Source of the DNA: SCN-70-22 sp046327755
Lineage (GTDB): Bacteria; Gemmatimonadota; Gemmatimonadetes; Gemmatimonadales; Gemmatimonadaceae
Assembly (NCBI GenBank): GCA_046327755.1
Contig: JAXLXW010000017.1
Location: forward strand, 1 to 64,000
Direction: 5' to 3'
DNA: 64,000 nucleotides
Part shown: positions 9,365-17,720 of the stretch, piece after piece
Numbering within the stretch: the stretch's first letter is position 1
How the letters are laid out: every line of letters starts with the position of its first letter
The notes under the pieces: generated by a model
Told to the model about the DNA's origin: nothing
Databases searched by the model: none
The model's input: the letters and a program-made list of their open reading frames with translations, nothing else
Translations under genes and position numbers: made by a program

Positions 9365-12300
9365 ATGAGCGATCGCACGGAGTCGACGCAGGCGCTGCAC
9401 GTCTGGCGCGAGGCGCTGGCCGAGGCGTGGGGGATCGACGCGACGCTCGAACCGCTCGCCGGTGAGTTCGACCTGAACTTCCGCGTTACCGCGTCCAACG
9501 GCGCGCAGTACATCCTCAAGGCGATGCGCCCGGGGTGCGACGCCGCCTTCGTCGACCTGCTGGCGGGAGCGCACGAGCACATCCGCGCGCACGACGCGAG
9601 CGTCCCCGTCCCCGCCGTGGTGCGTACGCGCGCCGGTGAGCGCTGGTGCGAGTGGCGCGACACGGACGGCAAGACGCGCCTCACCTGGCTCCTGACGCTT
9701 CTTCCCGGCACCACCTACGCGCAGGTGCAACCGCGGCCGCTGGCCCTCCTGCGCGCGCTCGGCGCCGCCGTGGCGCGCATGCACGGCGCGCTCGCCGGCT
9801 TCGCGCACCCCGGGCTCGAGCGCCCCGACTTCAAGTGGGACCTCGCGCGCGCCGACTGGGTCATGCGCCACATCGACGACTTCGCCGATCGTGCGCAGCA
9901 GGAACTCGTCGCCGATGCGTGGCTCCGCTACGACGGTGTGCGGGGGAAGCTCAGCGCGCAGCCGCGTGCGGTGCTGCATAACGACTTGAACGACTGGAAT
10001 ATCCTGATCGCGCGCGATAGCCGAGGCACTCTGTGCCTCGGCGGCTTGATAGACTTCGGCGACATCGTCGCCGGCCCCGTCGTGTGCGAGTTGGCGATTG
10101 CGGGCGCGTATCTCGTCCTCGACCACCCGCACCCCGAGCGCGCCCTCGCCGCCTTCGTCGCCGGCTATCACGGCGTCGCGCCGCTCACCCCCGCGCAGCT
10201 CGACCTCATCTGGCCGCTTCTCCTCATGCGGCTGGCGGTGAGCGTCACCAACTCGGCGCTCATGAAGCGCGAGCGCCCCGACGACCCGTACGTCGTGATC
10301 TCGGAGCGGCCGGCGTGGGCATATCTCGAGCGTGCGCGCGGGATTGCCGACGGACAGATGTGCGCCCGCCTGCGCGTCGCCTGCGGATATCCCGCGAACG
10401 ATCGCGCGTCGCGCGTGCAGGCGTGGCTCGACGCGCAGCGCGGAACGTTCGCCCCCGTGATGGGGGTCGACCTCGCGACGATCGCCACCGGCTCGCTCGC
10501 CATTCGCACGTCGCTCGTTCCGCGCGACGCGATGATGATGACGGAGGACGAGGCGCGTACGTTAGGCTCGGCGGCCAACGTCGGGCCCACGTGGGTGGGG
10601 AGCTACGGTGAACCGCGCGCCGTCTACACCGCCCCCGCCTTCCGGAAGGGGACGCATCCCATCGCCGACCGCCGCTCCGTCCACATCGGCGTCGACATCT
10701 TCCTCCCGCCCGGTTCGCCGGTGCACGCCCCGTGCGACGGCGTGGTCGACACGGTCGAGTTCCGCGAGGCGCGACTCGACTACGGCGGGATGGTGGTGCT
10801 GCGGCACGAGACGCCCAGCGGCGATCCGTTCTGGACCCTCTACGGCCACCTCTCGCGCGCCAGCGCCGAGGCGCTGCGCCCGGGGCAGGCCGTCACGCGG
10901 GGGGAGCGCTTCGCGGCGTTAGGCACGATGGAGGAGAACGGCGGGTGGGACCCGCACCTGCACTTCCAGCTGGCGATGCTCACCGACGGGATGGAAGGGG
11001 ACTGGCCCGGCGTTGCCGACCCCGACGACCTCGCGCTCTGGTCGGCGATCTGCCCCAACCCGGCCGCGCTCCTCAACCTTGCCGACGCGCGCGTCGCCTA
11101 CCAGCCGCTCGACGCCGATCACATCCGCGCCGAGCGCGCGGCGCACTTCGCGACCAACCTCAAGCTGTCGTATCGCGAGCCGCTGCTCTTCGTACGGGGG
11201 TGGAAGCACTACCTGTTCGACGAGTGGGGGCGCGTGCACCTGGACGCCTACAACAACGTCCCGCACGTGGGCCACGCGCACCCGCGCCTCGCCGCCATCG
11301 CCGCCGACCAGCTCTCGCGCCTCAACACCAACACGCGCTACCTGCACCCGTTGCAGGTCGCCTTCGCCGAGGAGCTGCTGGCCAAGATGCCGCCGCACCT
11401 CACCCACGTCTTCTTCGTGAACTCGGGGAGCGAGGGGAACGAGCTGGCGTTGCGGCTGGCGAGAACGCATACCGGGGGAAAGGACATGGTCACCCCCGAC
11501 CACGGCTACCACGGCAACACCACCGGCGCCTACGACCTCTCGGCGTACAAGTTCAACAAGCCCAACGGCGGCGGACGCCCGGAGTGGGTGCAGCTCGTCC
11601 CCGTGGCCGACACCTATCGCGGCGAACATCGGGGGGGCGACGCCGCCACGCGCTACGCCGAGCACGTCGACGCCGCCATCGCCCGCATCCGGGCGCGTGG
11701 AGGGAAACTCGCCGGCTTCATCGCCGAGACCTTCCCCAGCGTCGGCGGGCAGATCATCCCGCCGGTCGGCTATCTCCCTGCCGTCTACGACCGCATCCGC
11801 GCCGCCGGCGGCGTCTGCATCGCCGACGAGGTGCAGACCGGAATCGGGCGACTCGGTGACTTCTTCTGGGGCTTCGAGCACCAGGGGGCCCGCCCCGACA
11901 TCGTCGTCCTCGGCAAGCCGTTAGGCAACGGGCACCCGCTCGGCGCCGTCGTCACCACCTCCGAGATCGCGCGCTCGTTTGACAACGGGATCGAGTTCTT
12001 CTCCACGTTTGGCGGGAGCACGCTGTCGTGCCGCGTGGGGACCGAGGTGCTGCGCATCGTGCGGGAGGAAGGGCTCCAGGAGAACGCCCGCGTCGTCGGC
12101 AACCACCTCCTCAGCGGTCTCCGCGAGCTGCAATCGCGTCACGCGCTCATCGGCGACGTCCGGGGGATGGGGCTGTTCATCGGTGTTGACCTCGTCACCG
12201 ACCGCGCATCCCGCGCGCCGGCGACAGCGGCGGCGAGCTACGTCGTGAACCGGCTGCGCGAGGAGCGCATCCTCATCGGGACCGAGGGGCCGGCGGACAA

Positions 12301-12397
12301 TGTGCTCAAGATCCGGCCGCCGCTGACGGTGGGGAGGGGAGACGTGGAGTGGGCGGTCGCTGTCCTGGGACGGGTATTGGGGGAACTCGAGGGTTAG
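9365..12397 (+). CDS. Tri-domain fusion: APH-type kinase, M23-like peptidase domain, class III PLP aminotransferase/phospho-lyase
   Basis: A 1010-residue cytosolic fusion. Residues about 1-340 form an aminoglycoside phosphotransferase/hydroxylysine kinase-like domain with catalytic HNDLNDWNIL (His205, Asp207) and metal-binding DFGD (Asp230). Residues about 400-550 hold an M23-type fold with an intact zinc pattern HIGVD (His440, Asp444) and HLHF (His531, His533). Residues about 570-1010 form a class III PLP enzyme with NSGSEGNELALRLAR, ADEVQTGIGR and Lys851 in LGKPLGNG. The kinase and PLP parts resemble the separate kinase and phospho-lyase of hydroxylysine and ethanolamine catabolism. A kinase-then-eliminase of amino alcohols is therefore a reasonable inference; transamination is the alternative. 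No signal peptide precedes it, so the M23-like part is not an ordinary wall hydrolase. The adjacent RidA would remove the enamine product. Fusions of this layout exist elsewhere, mostly annotated only as aminotransferases. Confidence 0.85.
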   Translation: MSDRTESTQALHVWREALAEAWGIDATLEPLAGEFDLNFRVTASNGAQYILKAMRPGCDAAFVDLLAGAHEHIRAHDASVPVPAVVRTRAGERWCEWRDTDGKTRLTWLLTLLPGTTYAQVQPRPLALLRALGAAVARMHGALAGFAHPGLERPDFKWDLARADWVMRHIDDFADRAQQELVADAWLRYDGVRGKLSAQPRAVLHNDLNDWNILIARDSRGTLCLGGLIDFGDIVAGPVVCELAIAGAYLVLDHPHPERALAAFVAGYHGVAPLTPAQLDLIWPLLLMRLAVSVTNSALMKRERPDDPYVVISERPAWAYLERARGIADGQMCARLRVACGYPANDRASRVQAWLDAQRGTFAPVMGVDLATIATGSLAIRTSLVPRDAMMMTEDEARTLGSAANVGPTWVGSYGEPRAVYTAPAFRKGTHPIADRRSVHIGVDIFLPPGSPVHAPCDGVVDTVEFREARLDYGGMVVLRHETPSGDPFWTLYGHLSRASAEALRPGQAVTRGERFAALGTMEENGGWDPHLHFQLAMLTDGMEGDWPGVADPDDLALWSAICPNPAALLNLADARVAYQPLDADHIRAERAAHFATNLKLSYREPLLFVRGWKHYLFDEWGRVHLDAYNNVPHVGHAHPRLAAIAADQLSRLNTNTRYLHPLQVAFAEELLAKMPPHLTHVFFVNSGSEGNELALRLARTHTGGKDMVTPDHGYHGNTTGAYDLSAYKFNKPNGGGRPEWVQLVPVADTYRGEHRGGDAATRYAEHVDAAIARIRARGGKLAGFIAETFPSVGGQIIPPVGYLPAVYDRIRAAGGVCIADEVQTGIGRLGDFFWGFEHQGARPDIVVLGKPLGNGHPLGAVVTTSEIARSFDNGIEFFSTFGGSTLSCRVGTEVLRIVREEGLQENARVVGNHLLSGLRELQSRHALIGDVRGMGLFIGVDLVTDRASRAPATAAASYVVNRLREERILIGTEGPADNVLKIRPPLTVGRGDVEWAVAVLGRVLGELEG

Positions 12398-12923
12398 GAC
12401 GCGGGTGCGCACTGAGCCATTCGCGCGCGACGTTAGGCTGCTGCGGCGACACGATGGAATGAACTGCCTCTCTCACGCGAAGGCGCGAAGCAGCGAAGCG
12501 TGCCTGCGGGTTGACGACTCGGCGGATGCCTTCCTTGAAGGTGGGGGCGCCGAAGTTGATGAGGAGTCCAAGTCGAAGGTGGAGGAGGCGAAGGTAGGTA
12601 AGGAGCTGTTTCAGGTGCGTCGGGGAGAACTGCTCGAGCGACTTGAGCTCGATGATGACGACACCTTCGACCAGCAGGTCGACGCGGAGGCCGTCGTCGA
12701 AGCGCATCCCCTCGAATTCAAACGCCACCACCTTGTTGCGCTCCACGCGTAGCCCACGCTCCTCCAGCATTCGCGCCAAGACCTTCTGATATACCGACTC
12801 CAACAGCCCCGGCCCAAGCCCTCGATGCAGCTTGAACGCCGCATCTACGATGGCCGTCGCGATCACCTCGACCTCGCGCGCCGTCCCCTCCTCCATCTCG
12901 ACCTCCGCGCCCGCCCTGTCCAT
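12306..12923 (-). CDS. GxxExxY protein (PD-(D/E)XK-like nuclease family) with a read-through C-terminus
   Basis: The core, about residues 10-130, is a GxxExxY protein: GLGPGLLESVYQKVL is the name-giving motif, and LRVDLLVEGVVIIELKSLE carries the D...ExK pattern of the PD-(D/E)XK superfamily. Start ATG 12923 is preferred for the GGAGG-type sequence upstream; ATG 12896 is an alternative. The family normally ends just after the IRRVVN-like segment. Here the frame continues for about 65 residues through a family B repeat arm and into the 3' end of the opposite gene, overlapping it by 92 bases. The native stop has apparently been lost to the repeat. Perfect 16-bp inverted repeats lie at 12471-12486 and 12965-12980. 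Cleavage activity is not proven for the family. Confidence 0.75.
   Translation of the reverse strand: MDRAGAEVEMEEGTAREVEVIATAIVDAAFKLHRGLGPGLLESVYQKVLARMLEERGLRVERNKVVAFEFEGMRFDDGLRVDLLVEGVVIIELKSLEQFSPTHLKQLLTYLRLLHLRLGLLINFGAPTFKEGIRRVVNPQARFAASRLRVREAVHSIVSPQQPNVAREWLSAHPRPNPRVPPIPVPGQRPPTPRLPSPPSAAAGS
12462..12499. repeat. Family B arm, left inverted end of the GxxExxY unit
   Basis: TCTCACGCGAAGGCGC at 12471-12486 is the exact reverse complement of 12965-12980 on the other side of the GxxExxY gene. The similarity continues outward imperfectly (AACTGC against GCAGTT). Relative to the solo hairpins, the arms point the other way round. Confidence 0.85.
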
Positions 12924-12952
12924 CGTCACCCTGCCTCCCCCTCCACAACTCC

Positions 12953-12989
12953 CTTGGCGCCTTTGCGCCTTCGCGTGAGACGAGCAGTT
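12953..12989. repeat. Family B arm, right inverted end of the GxxExxY unit
   Basis: GCGCCTTCGCGTGAGA at 12965-12980 pairs perfectly with the left end at 12471-12486. The flanking TTGGCGCCTTTGCG is the kind of sequence seen in other family B copies. Together the two ends delimit a unit of roughly 0.53 kb containing one gene. Confidence 0.85.
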
Positions 12990-13052
12990 GATCTTACGCT
13001 GCTCCGCCACGACGCCCCCATCATTTCACCGCCCCCTGTACCAAAAGCACGA

Positions 13053-13078
13053 AGGGCGCCCCCACCCGGGAGCGCCCT
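13053..13078 (-). terminator. Rho-independent terminator of the GMC operon
   Basis: A 7-bp stem, AGGGCGC with GCGCCCT, closes a 12-base loop. Read on the minus strand it is followed by TTCGTGCTTTT. It lies about 30 bases past the stop codon of the subunit 3 gene. A second small dyad, GCGAATCA/TGATTCGC at 13105-13124, overlaps that stop codon. Confidence 0.6.
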
Positions 13079-13109
13079 CATGTCCTTCGCGTGAATCGAA
13101 GTGAGCGAA

Positions 13110-13769
13110 TCAGGCGTGATTCGCCCACGCCGCTTCCCCAGCCTTGTACGGCACACACGGATCATACCGCCCCGGCGTCTCCGCGTACCGCAGCGCCTTC
13201 GTCATCCCCACCTCCGACGTGAAGAAGCCGAGCAGCGTCAGCTCCTTGATCATCCGGAAGTAGTGGTTCGGCGCGTCCGGCTTCTTCTTGTCCTGGTACG
13301 CCTTCGCTTCCTTGTCGATCGCCGTCAGGAGCTCCGTGCGATGCTCCGGCGTGGCCTGCATGAAGCCGTGCCCGTGCGCCTTGGTGCAGGCGTCGTTGAG
13401 CGTCGTGAGCCCTTTCTTGAAGATCTCCTGGTCTTCCTTCGTGTAGCAGTCCTGCACCATCACGCCCATGAAGCGCCCGGTCTTGGCGTCCTTCGCCCCC
13501 GGCGTCGCGGTCCTGGGGAGGATGGTCTCGGCGATCTCGTCGAGGTAGGCCACCTCCTCGGCGGTGAACATCGTCAGCGGCGGCTCGGGCGTTGCACCCG
13601 CGGCAGGGGCGGCGGCAACGGCGGTGTCGGCCGTGGCCGGCGTCTCCTTGCTGCACGCGGCGAGCAGCGAGGACCCGCCAATGAAGGCGGCCCCGCCCAG
13701 CATCGCGCTCACGCGACGGATCGCCTCGCGGCGGTCGATCACGAACTGCGGCGTCATCTCGTCAGGCAT
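13110..13769 (-). CDS. Gluconate 2-dehydrogenase subunit 3 family protein (Tat-exported)
   Basis: A 219-residue small subunit of a membrane or periplasmic GMC dehydrogenase. The N-terminus has a twin-arginine signal (DRREAIRRVSAML, hydrophobic run, LLAAC), so it is exported folded and possibly lipidated. The mature part shows the subunit 3 pattern: MFTAEEVAYLDEIAETILP followed by TPGAKDAKTGRFMGVMVQDCY. In this family the small subunit helps assemble or export the FAD subunit, which lacks its own signal. The gene begins 58 bases after the stop of the GMC gene at 13828 and closes the operon. Confidence 0.9.
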   Translation of the reverse strand: MPDEMTPQFVIDRREAIRRVSAMLGGAAFIGGSSLLAACSKETPATADTAVAAAPAAGATPEPPLTMFTAEEVAYLDEIAETILPRTATPGAKDAKTGRFMGVMVQDCYTKEDQEIFKKGLTTLNDACTKAHGHGFMQATPEHRTELLTAIDKEAKAYQDKKKPDAPNHYFRMIKELTLLGFFTSEVGMTKALRYAETPGRYDPCVPYKAGEAAWANHA

Positions 13770-13827
13770 ATCCGGTCACTCAGCTCTGTTTCGTTAGTCT
13801 TGGCGGGGGACGATCCGGGACTGTGGC

Positions 13828-15507
13828 TCACAGCTCGCGCTTGTTGAGCGCCTCGACGGCAAAGGCCGCCGCGCGCGCCGTCAGCGCCATGTAGGTCAGC
13901 GACGGGTTCACGCACGCCGCCGACGTCATCGCCGCCCCGTCCGTCACGAAGACATTCGGCGCGTCCCACACCTGGTTGTGCTTGTTGAGCACCGAGTTCT
14001 TCGCGTCGGTCCCCATGCGCGCCGTCCCCATCTCGTGGATCCCCATCCCCGGCCAGTAGCCGCCGTCGTACGTGCGCACGTTCTTCACGCCGCTCGCCTC
14101 CAGCATCTCGGCCATGTCGGCGGTCATGTCCTTGCGCATCTTGCGCTCGTTCTCGCCGATGGCGCAATCGATCTTGAGGACCGGGAGCCCCCACTTGTCC
14201 TTCTTGGTCTCGTCGAGCGAGATCATGTTCTTGTGGTCGGGGAGCATCTCGCCGAAGGCGGTCGCCCCGATGGTCCACTGTCCGGGCTGCGCCATGGCGT
14301 CCTTGAACGCCCCGCCCACGCCGAGTTCGGCCACCGCGCGGTCCCACCCCTCGCGGCTCGCGCTCCCCTGGTAGCCGAAGCCACGCAGGTACTCGCGCTT
14401 GTCGCTCCCGATGTTGCGGAAGCGCGGGATATAGAAGCCGGTGGGGCGGCGCCCGTAGTAATACTGGTCGTCGAGCCCCTCGAGGTCACCCGACGCGCCG
14501 AGCCGGAAGTGATGGTCCATCAGGTTGTGCCCTAACTCGCCAGAGCTGGAGCCGAGCCCGCCGGGCCACAGGTCGGTGGCCGAGCGCATCAGGAGCCAGG
14601 TCGAGTTGAGCGCCGAGGCGCAGAGGAAGACGATCCTGGCCGAGTAGTCGACCGTCTGGTTGTTGGTCGCGTCGAGGACGCGGACTCCCTTGGCGCGCTT
14701 GGCGTCCTTGTCGTAGATGACTTCGGTGACGATGGACCACGGCTTGAGCGTGAGCTTGCCGGTCTTCATCGCCGCCGGGAGCGTCGACGACTGCGTGCTG
14801 AAGTAGCCGCCGTAGGGGCAGCCGAGCCAGCAGGCATTCCGCAGTTGGCACTGGTTGCGCCCGGGGAGCGGCTGCGTGAGGTTGGCCACGCGCCCGGGGA
14901 TGATGCGGCGCGTGCCGCCGAACTTCGTCTTGAGCTTCCCGGCCACCTGCTCCTCGCCGCAGTTGAGCGGGAAGGCGGGCTGCAGCTTGCCGTCGGGGAG
15001 CTGCTCGAGCCCTTCATTCGACCCGGAGATCCCGGCGAATTGCTCGACGTAGTCGTACCACGGGGCGATGTCGGCGTAGCGGATGGGCCAGTCGGTGGCG
15101 ATCCCGTCCTTCGCGTTCGCCGTGAAGTCGATGTCGCTCAGGCGATAGCTCTGCCGCCCCCACATCAGCGAACGTCCGCCGACGTGATAGCCGCGGTACC
15201 AGTCGAAGCGCTTGACCTCGGTGTACGGCGACTCGTCGTCGCGCTCCCAGTAGTCGAGGTTGGTCTCGTTGAGCGGATAGTCGCGCCGGAGCACGGGATA
15301 CTCGTCGTACATCTTTCGGGTACGACGCCCGCGATGGGGATACTCCCACGTCCCCTTCCGCGCGTTCACGTAGTCCTTGATGTGCTCGATGTTGCGCCCG
15401 CGCTCAAGCAGGAGGACGCGGAGCCCCTTCTCGGTCAGCTCCTTGGCGGCCCAGCCACCGGAGATCCCTGAGCCGACGACGATTGCATCGTACTGCGTCT
15501 CTTGCAC
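13828..15507 (-). CDS. GMC family oxidoreductase (FAD subunit), paralogue 1
   Basis: A 559-residue FAD-dependent dehydrogenase that oxidises an alcohol or sugar. The dinucleotide motif VVGSGISGGWAAKEL starts near residue 10, with ARNIEH-like FAD contacts and RSLMWGR downstream. The C-terminal catalytic pair is His491 (GIHEMGTARMG) and Asn534 (NPSLTYMAL). The GTG start at 15507 is chosen because AAGGAGG lies five bases upstream; the upstream ATG at 15540 has no such site. It is a tandem paralogue of the next gene, with identical length and identical positions of the catalytic pair. It lacks a signal peptide and probably leaves the cytoplasm with the Tat-dependent subunit 3. The substrate is unknown. 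Confidence 0.9.
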   Translation of the reverse strand: MQETQYDAIVVGSGISGGWAAKELTEKGLRVLLLERGRNIEHIKDYVNARKGTWEYPHRGRRTRKMYDEYPVLRRDYPLNETNLDYWERDDESPYTEVKRFDWYRGYHVGGRSLMWGRQSYRLSDIDFTANAKDGIATDWPIRYADIAPWYDYVEQFAGISGSNEGLEQLPDGKLQPAFPLNCGEEQVAGKLKTKFGGTRRIIPGRVANLTQPLPGRNQCQLRNACWLGCPYGGYFSTQSSTLPAAMKTGKLTLKPWSIVTEVIYDKDAKRAKGVRVLDATNNQTVDYSARIVFLCASALNSTWLLMRSATDLWPGGLGSSSGELGHNLMDHHFRLGASGDLEGLDDQYYYGRRPTGFYIPRFRNIGSDKREYLRGFGYQGSASREGWDRAVAELGVGGAFKDAMAQPGQWTIGATAFGEMLPDHKNMISLDETKKDKWGLPVLKIDCAIGENERKMRKDMTADMAEMLEASGVKNVRTYDGGYWPGMGIHEMGTARMGTDAKNSVLNKHNQVWDAPNVFVTDGAAMTSAACVNPSLTYMALTARAAAFAVEALNKREL

Positions 15508-15512
15508 TCCAT

Positions 15513-15519
15513 CCTCCTT
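15513..15519 (-). promoter_or_regulatory. Ribosome binding site AAGGAGG deciding a GTG start
   Basis: A perfect AAGGAGG on the minus strand, five bases before GTG 15507. It fixes the start of GMC paralogue 1 over the longer ATG reading. Confidence 0.8.
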
Positions 15520-15670
15520 GAACTGGAAACGGTGCCACACCTAACCACAATCGCAGGGCCGGGACTCGACGCCCCGGGCACTGGTCGTACACCGGAGGAA
15601 AAAAATCCAGCCGGAATGGGGCGATAATATGTGCCCCGTTTCGCGCATTGGCGACACCGGCCCCGGACTG

Positions 15671-15779
15671 GAGACGGGAGACGGGAGACGGGAGACGGGA
15701 GACGGGAGACGGGAGACGGGAGACGGGAGAGACAGCAGAGCCGCGCACGACGCAACTCCCGTCCCCCGTCCCCCGTCCG
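15671..15779. repeat. Family D heptamer array with inverted arm
   Basis: About nine head-to-tail copies of GAGACGG run from 15671 to 15731. A shorter inverted run of CCCGTCC-type units lies at about 15757-15779, so the whole could fold as a hairpin. It lies between the two GMC genes. The rest of the 276-base gap has a GGGGC/GCCCC dyad at 15618-15637 around an AT-rich centre that includes TATTAT on the minus strand, a possible weak -10 element. Confidence 0.8.
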
Positions 15780-15783
15780 CATC

Positions 15784-17463
15784 TCAGAGGTTACGCCTCT
15801 TCAGCTCCTCCACCGCAAACGCCGCCGCCCGCGCCGTCAGCGCCATGTAGGTCAGCGACGGGTTCTGGCAGGCGGTCGAGACCATGCACGAGCCGTCGGT
15901 GACGAAGACGTTCGGGGCGTCCCAGACCTGGTTGTGCTTGTTGAGCACCGAATTCTTCGGGGTCGTCCCCATCCGGGCCGTCCCCATCTCGTGGATCCCC
16001 ATCCCGGGGAAGTACTCGTGGTCGAAGGTCTTCACATCCTTCGCCCCTGCCGCCTCGAGCATCTCGGCCATGTCGTTGGCCATGTCGATACGCATCAGCC
16101 GCTCGTTCTCCCCAGTCGCGCAGTCCATCCGCAGCACCGGGAGCCCCCACTTGTCCTTCTTCTCGGGATCGAGGGTGACTTTGTTGTCGTGATTGGGGAG
16201 CATCTCGCCAAAGGCGGTCCCGCCGATGTACCACGACCCAGGCTGGGCCGCCCGGTCCTTGAACTCGCCCCCAACTCCCAGCTCGGCGACCTTCTGCTCC
16301 CACCCCCGCCGCCCGGCCCCGCCTTCGTAGCCGAAGCCGCGCAGATACGGGCGCTTCTCCCCGTTCAGGTTGCGGAAGCGCGGGATATAGGCCGCGTTGG
16401 GGCGGCGCCCGAACGACGTCTGGTCGTCGAGCTCTTGCATCGTCCCCTCCGCCCCGACGCGGAAGTGATGGTCCATCAGGTTGTGCCCCAGCTCCCCGGA
16501 ACTGCTCCCCAACCCGCCGGGCCAGAGGTCGGTCGCCGAACGCAGGAGGAGCCAGGTGGAGTTGAGGGTGCTGGCGCAGAGGAAGACAATCTTCGCCATG
16601 TAGTCGGTGACGGCGTTGCTGTTGGCGTCCATCACCCGAACGCCGCTCGCCCGCTGGCGGTCCTTGTCATACAGGACTTCGGTCGCGATGGCGAACGGGA
16701 GGAGCGTGAGGCGCCCCGTCTTCATCGCCGCCGGGAGCGTCGATGACTGCGTGCTGAAGTAGGCGCCGTACGGGCAGCCTAACCAGCAGGCATCGCGATA
16801 CTGGCACGGCGCGCGCCCCTCGAGCGGGAGCGTGAGGTTGGCCATGCGCATCGGGATCAGCCGGCGCCCCCCGTCGAACGCCCCCTTCAGACGATCGGCC
16901 ATCCGCTGCTCGGCGCAGTTGAGCGGCATGGCCGGCTGGAAGTCGCCGTCCGGGAGCTGCGCCAACCCCTCCAGCGACCCCGAGATCCCGGCGAACTTCT
17001 CGGCGTGACTGTACCACGGGGCGATCTCGGCGTAGCGGATCGGCCAGTCGGTCCCGATCCCTTCGCGCGCGTTGGCCTCGAAGTCGAGGTCGGAGAGGCG
17101 GAAGCTGCAACGCCCCCACATCAGCGAACGCCCGCCGACGTGATAGCCGCGATACCAGTCGAAGCGCCTGGACTCGGTGTACGGCGACTCCTCGTCCGAG
17201 GCCCACCAGTCGAGGTTCTTCTCGTTGAGCGGGAAGTCGCGCTTGAGCACCGGATAGCGCGCGATCATCGCCTGTGTACGCCCGCCGCGATGCGGGTAGT
17301 CCCACGGCGCCTTGCGCGCGTTGTGGTAGTCCTTGATGTGCTCGACGTTCTTCCCCCGCTCGAGCAGGAGGACGCGCAGCCCCCGTTCGGTGAGCTCCTT
17401 CGCGGCCCACCCCCCGGAGATCCCGGACCCTACGACGATGGCATCGAACGACGACTGCGGCAC
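15784..17463 (-). CDS. GMC family oxidoreductase (FAD subunit), paralogue 2
   Basis: A 559-residue FAD subunit, the tandem paralogue of the gene at 13828. The FAD motif VVGSGISGGWAAKELTERG is near the N-terminus; the catalytic pair is His491 (GIHEMGTARMG) and Asn534 (NPSLTYMAL). GTG 17463 is taken as the start by analogy with paralogue 1; a purine-rich GGGAGAGG precedes it. Long stretches, such as those around RSLMWGR and SSSGELGHNLMDHHFR, are nearly identical in the two copies, so the duplication is clear. It is the first gene of the operon, and the single subunit 3 probably serves both FAD subunits. The electron acceptor is not encoded nearby. Confidence 0.9.
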   Translation of the reverse strand: MPQSSFDAIVVGSGISGGWAAKELTERGLRVLLLERGKNVEHIKDYHNARKAPWDYPHRGGRTQAMIARYPVLKRDFPLNEKNLDWWASDEESPYTESRRFDWYRGYHVGGRSLMWGRCSFRLSDLDFEANAREGIGTDWPIRYAEIAPWYSHAEKFAGISGSLEGLAQLPDGDFQPAMPLNCAEQRMADRLKGAFDGGRRLIPMRMANLTLPLEGRAPCQYRDACWLGCPYGAYFSTQSSTLPAAMKTGRLTLLPFAIATEVLYDKDRQRASGVRVMDANSNAVTDYMAKIVFLCASTLNSTWLLLRSATDLWPGGLGSSSGELGHNLMDHHFRVGAEGTMQELDDQTSFGRRPNAAYIPRFRNLNGEKRPYLRGFGYEGGAGRRGWEQKVAELGVGGEFKDRAAQPGSWYIGGTAFGEMLPNHDNKVTLDPEKKDKWGLPVLRMDCATGENERLMRIDMANDMAEMLEAAGAKDVKTFDHEYFPGMGIHEMGTARMGTTPKNSVLNKHNQVWDAPNVFVTDGSCMVSTACQNPSLTYMALTARAAAFAVEELKRRNL

Positions 17464-17594
17464 GCGCCTCTCCCGGGCAACAAGGTGTCCGCGAGTATTC
17501 GCGTCACCGAAGCCGGGAGGCAAGAGGGCCCGGCGCTAGGCTTTCACTCGCCAAGCACACCAGGGCCGTCGTGGGCGCCGATCTCCGCGCCTTT

Positions 17595-17668
17595 CCTTCG
17601 CGGCTTCGCGCCTTCGCGTGATGCCCTCGTTCAACAGCATCTCACGCGAAGCCGCGAAGCCGCAAAGA
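17595..17668. repeat. Family B hairpin between GMC and ATP-grasp genes
   Basis: The arms CTTCGCGTGA (17612-17621) and TCACGCGAAG (17642-17651) surround a loop containing GTTCAACA, and outer CTTCGCGG-type bases also pair. It lies in the 257-base gap between the ATP-grasp stop at 17721 and the start of the GMC operon, and could terminate the ATP-grasp transcript. Confidence 0.75.
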
Positions 17669-17720
17669 AACCCAGCGCCCGAGGCGCCCGATCTCCCTCG
17701 CCCTCTCGCCCTCCCGCTCT

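Noticed and set aside
15618..15637. GGGGC/GCCCC hairpin as a terminator or riboswitch element
   Set aside because: The stem has only five pairs, with no T-tract and no extended structure. At best it carries a weak -10 sequence.
15671..15779. Possible CRISPR array
   Set aside because: The unit is 7 bp with no spacers and no cas genes nearby. It is a tandem heptamer repeat.
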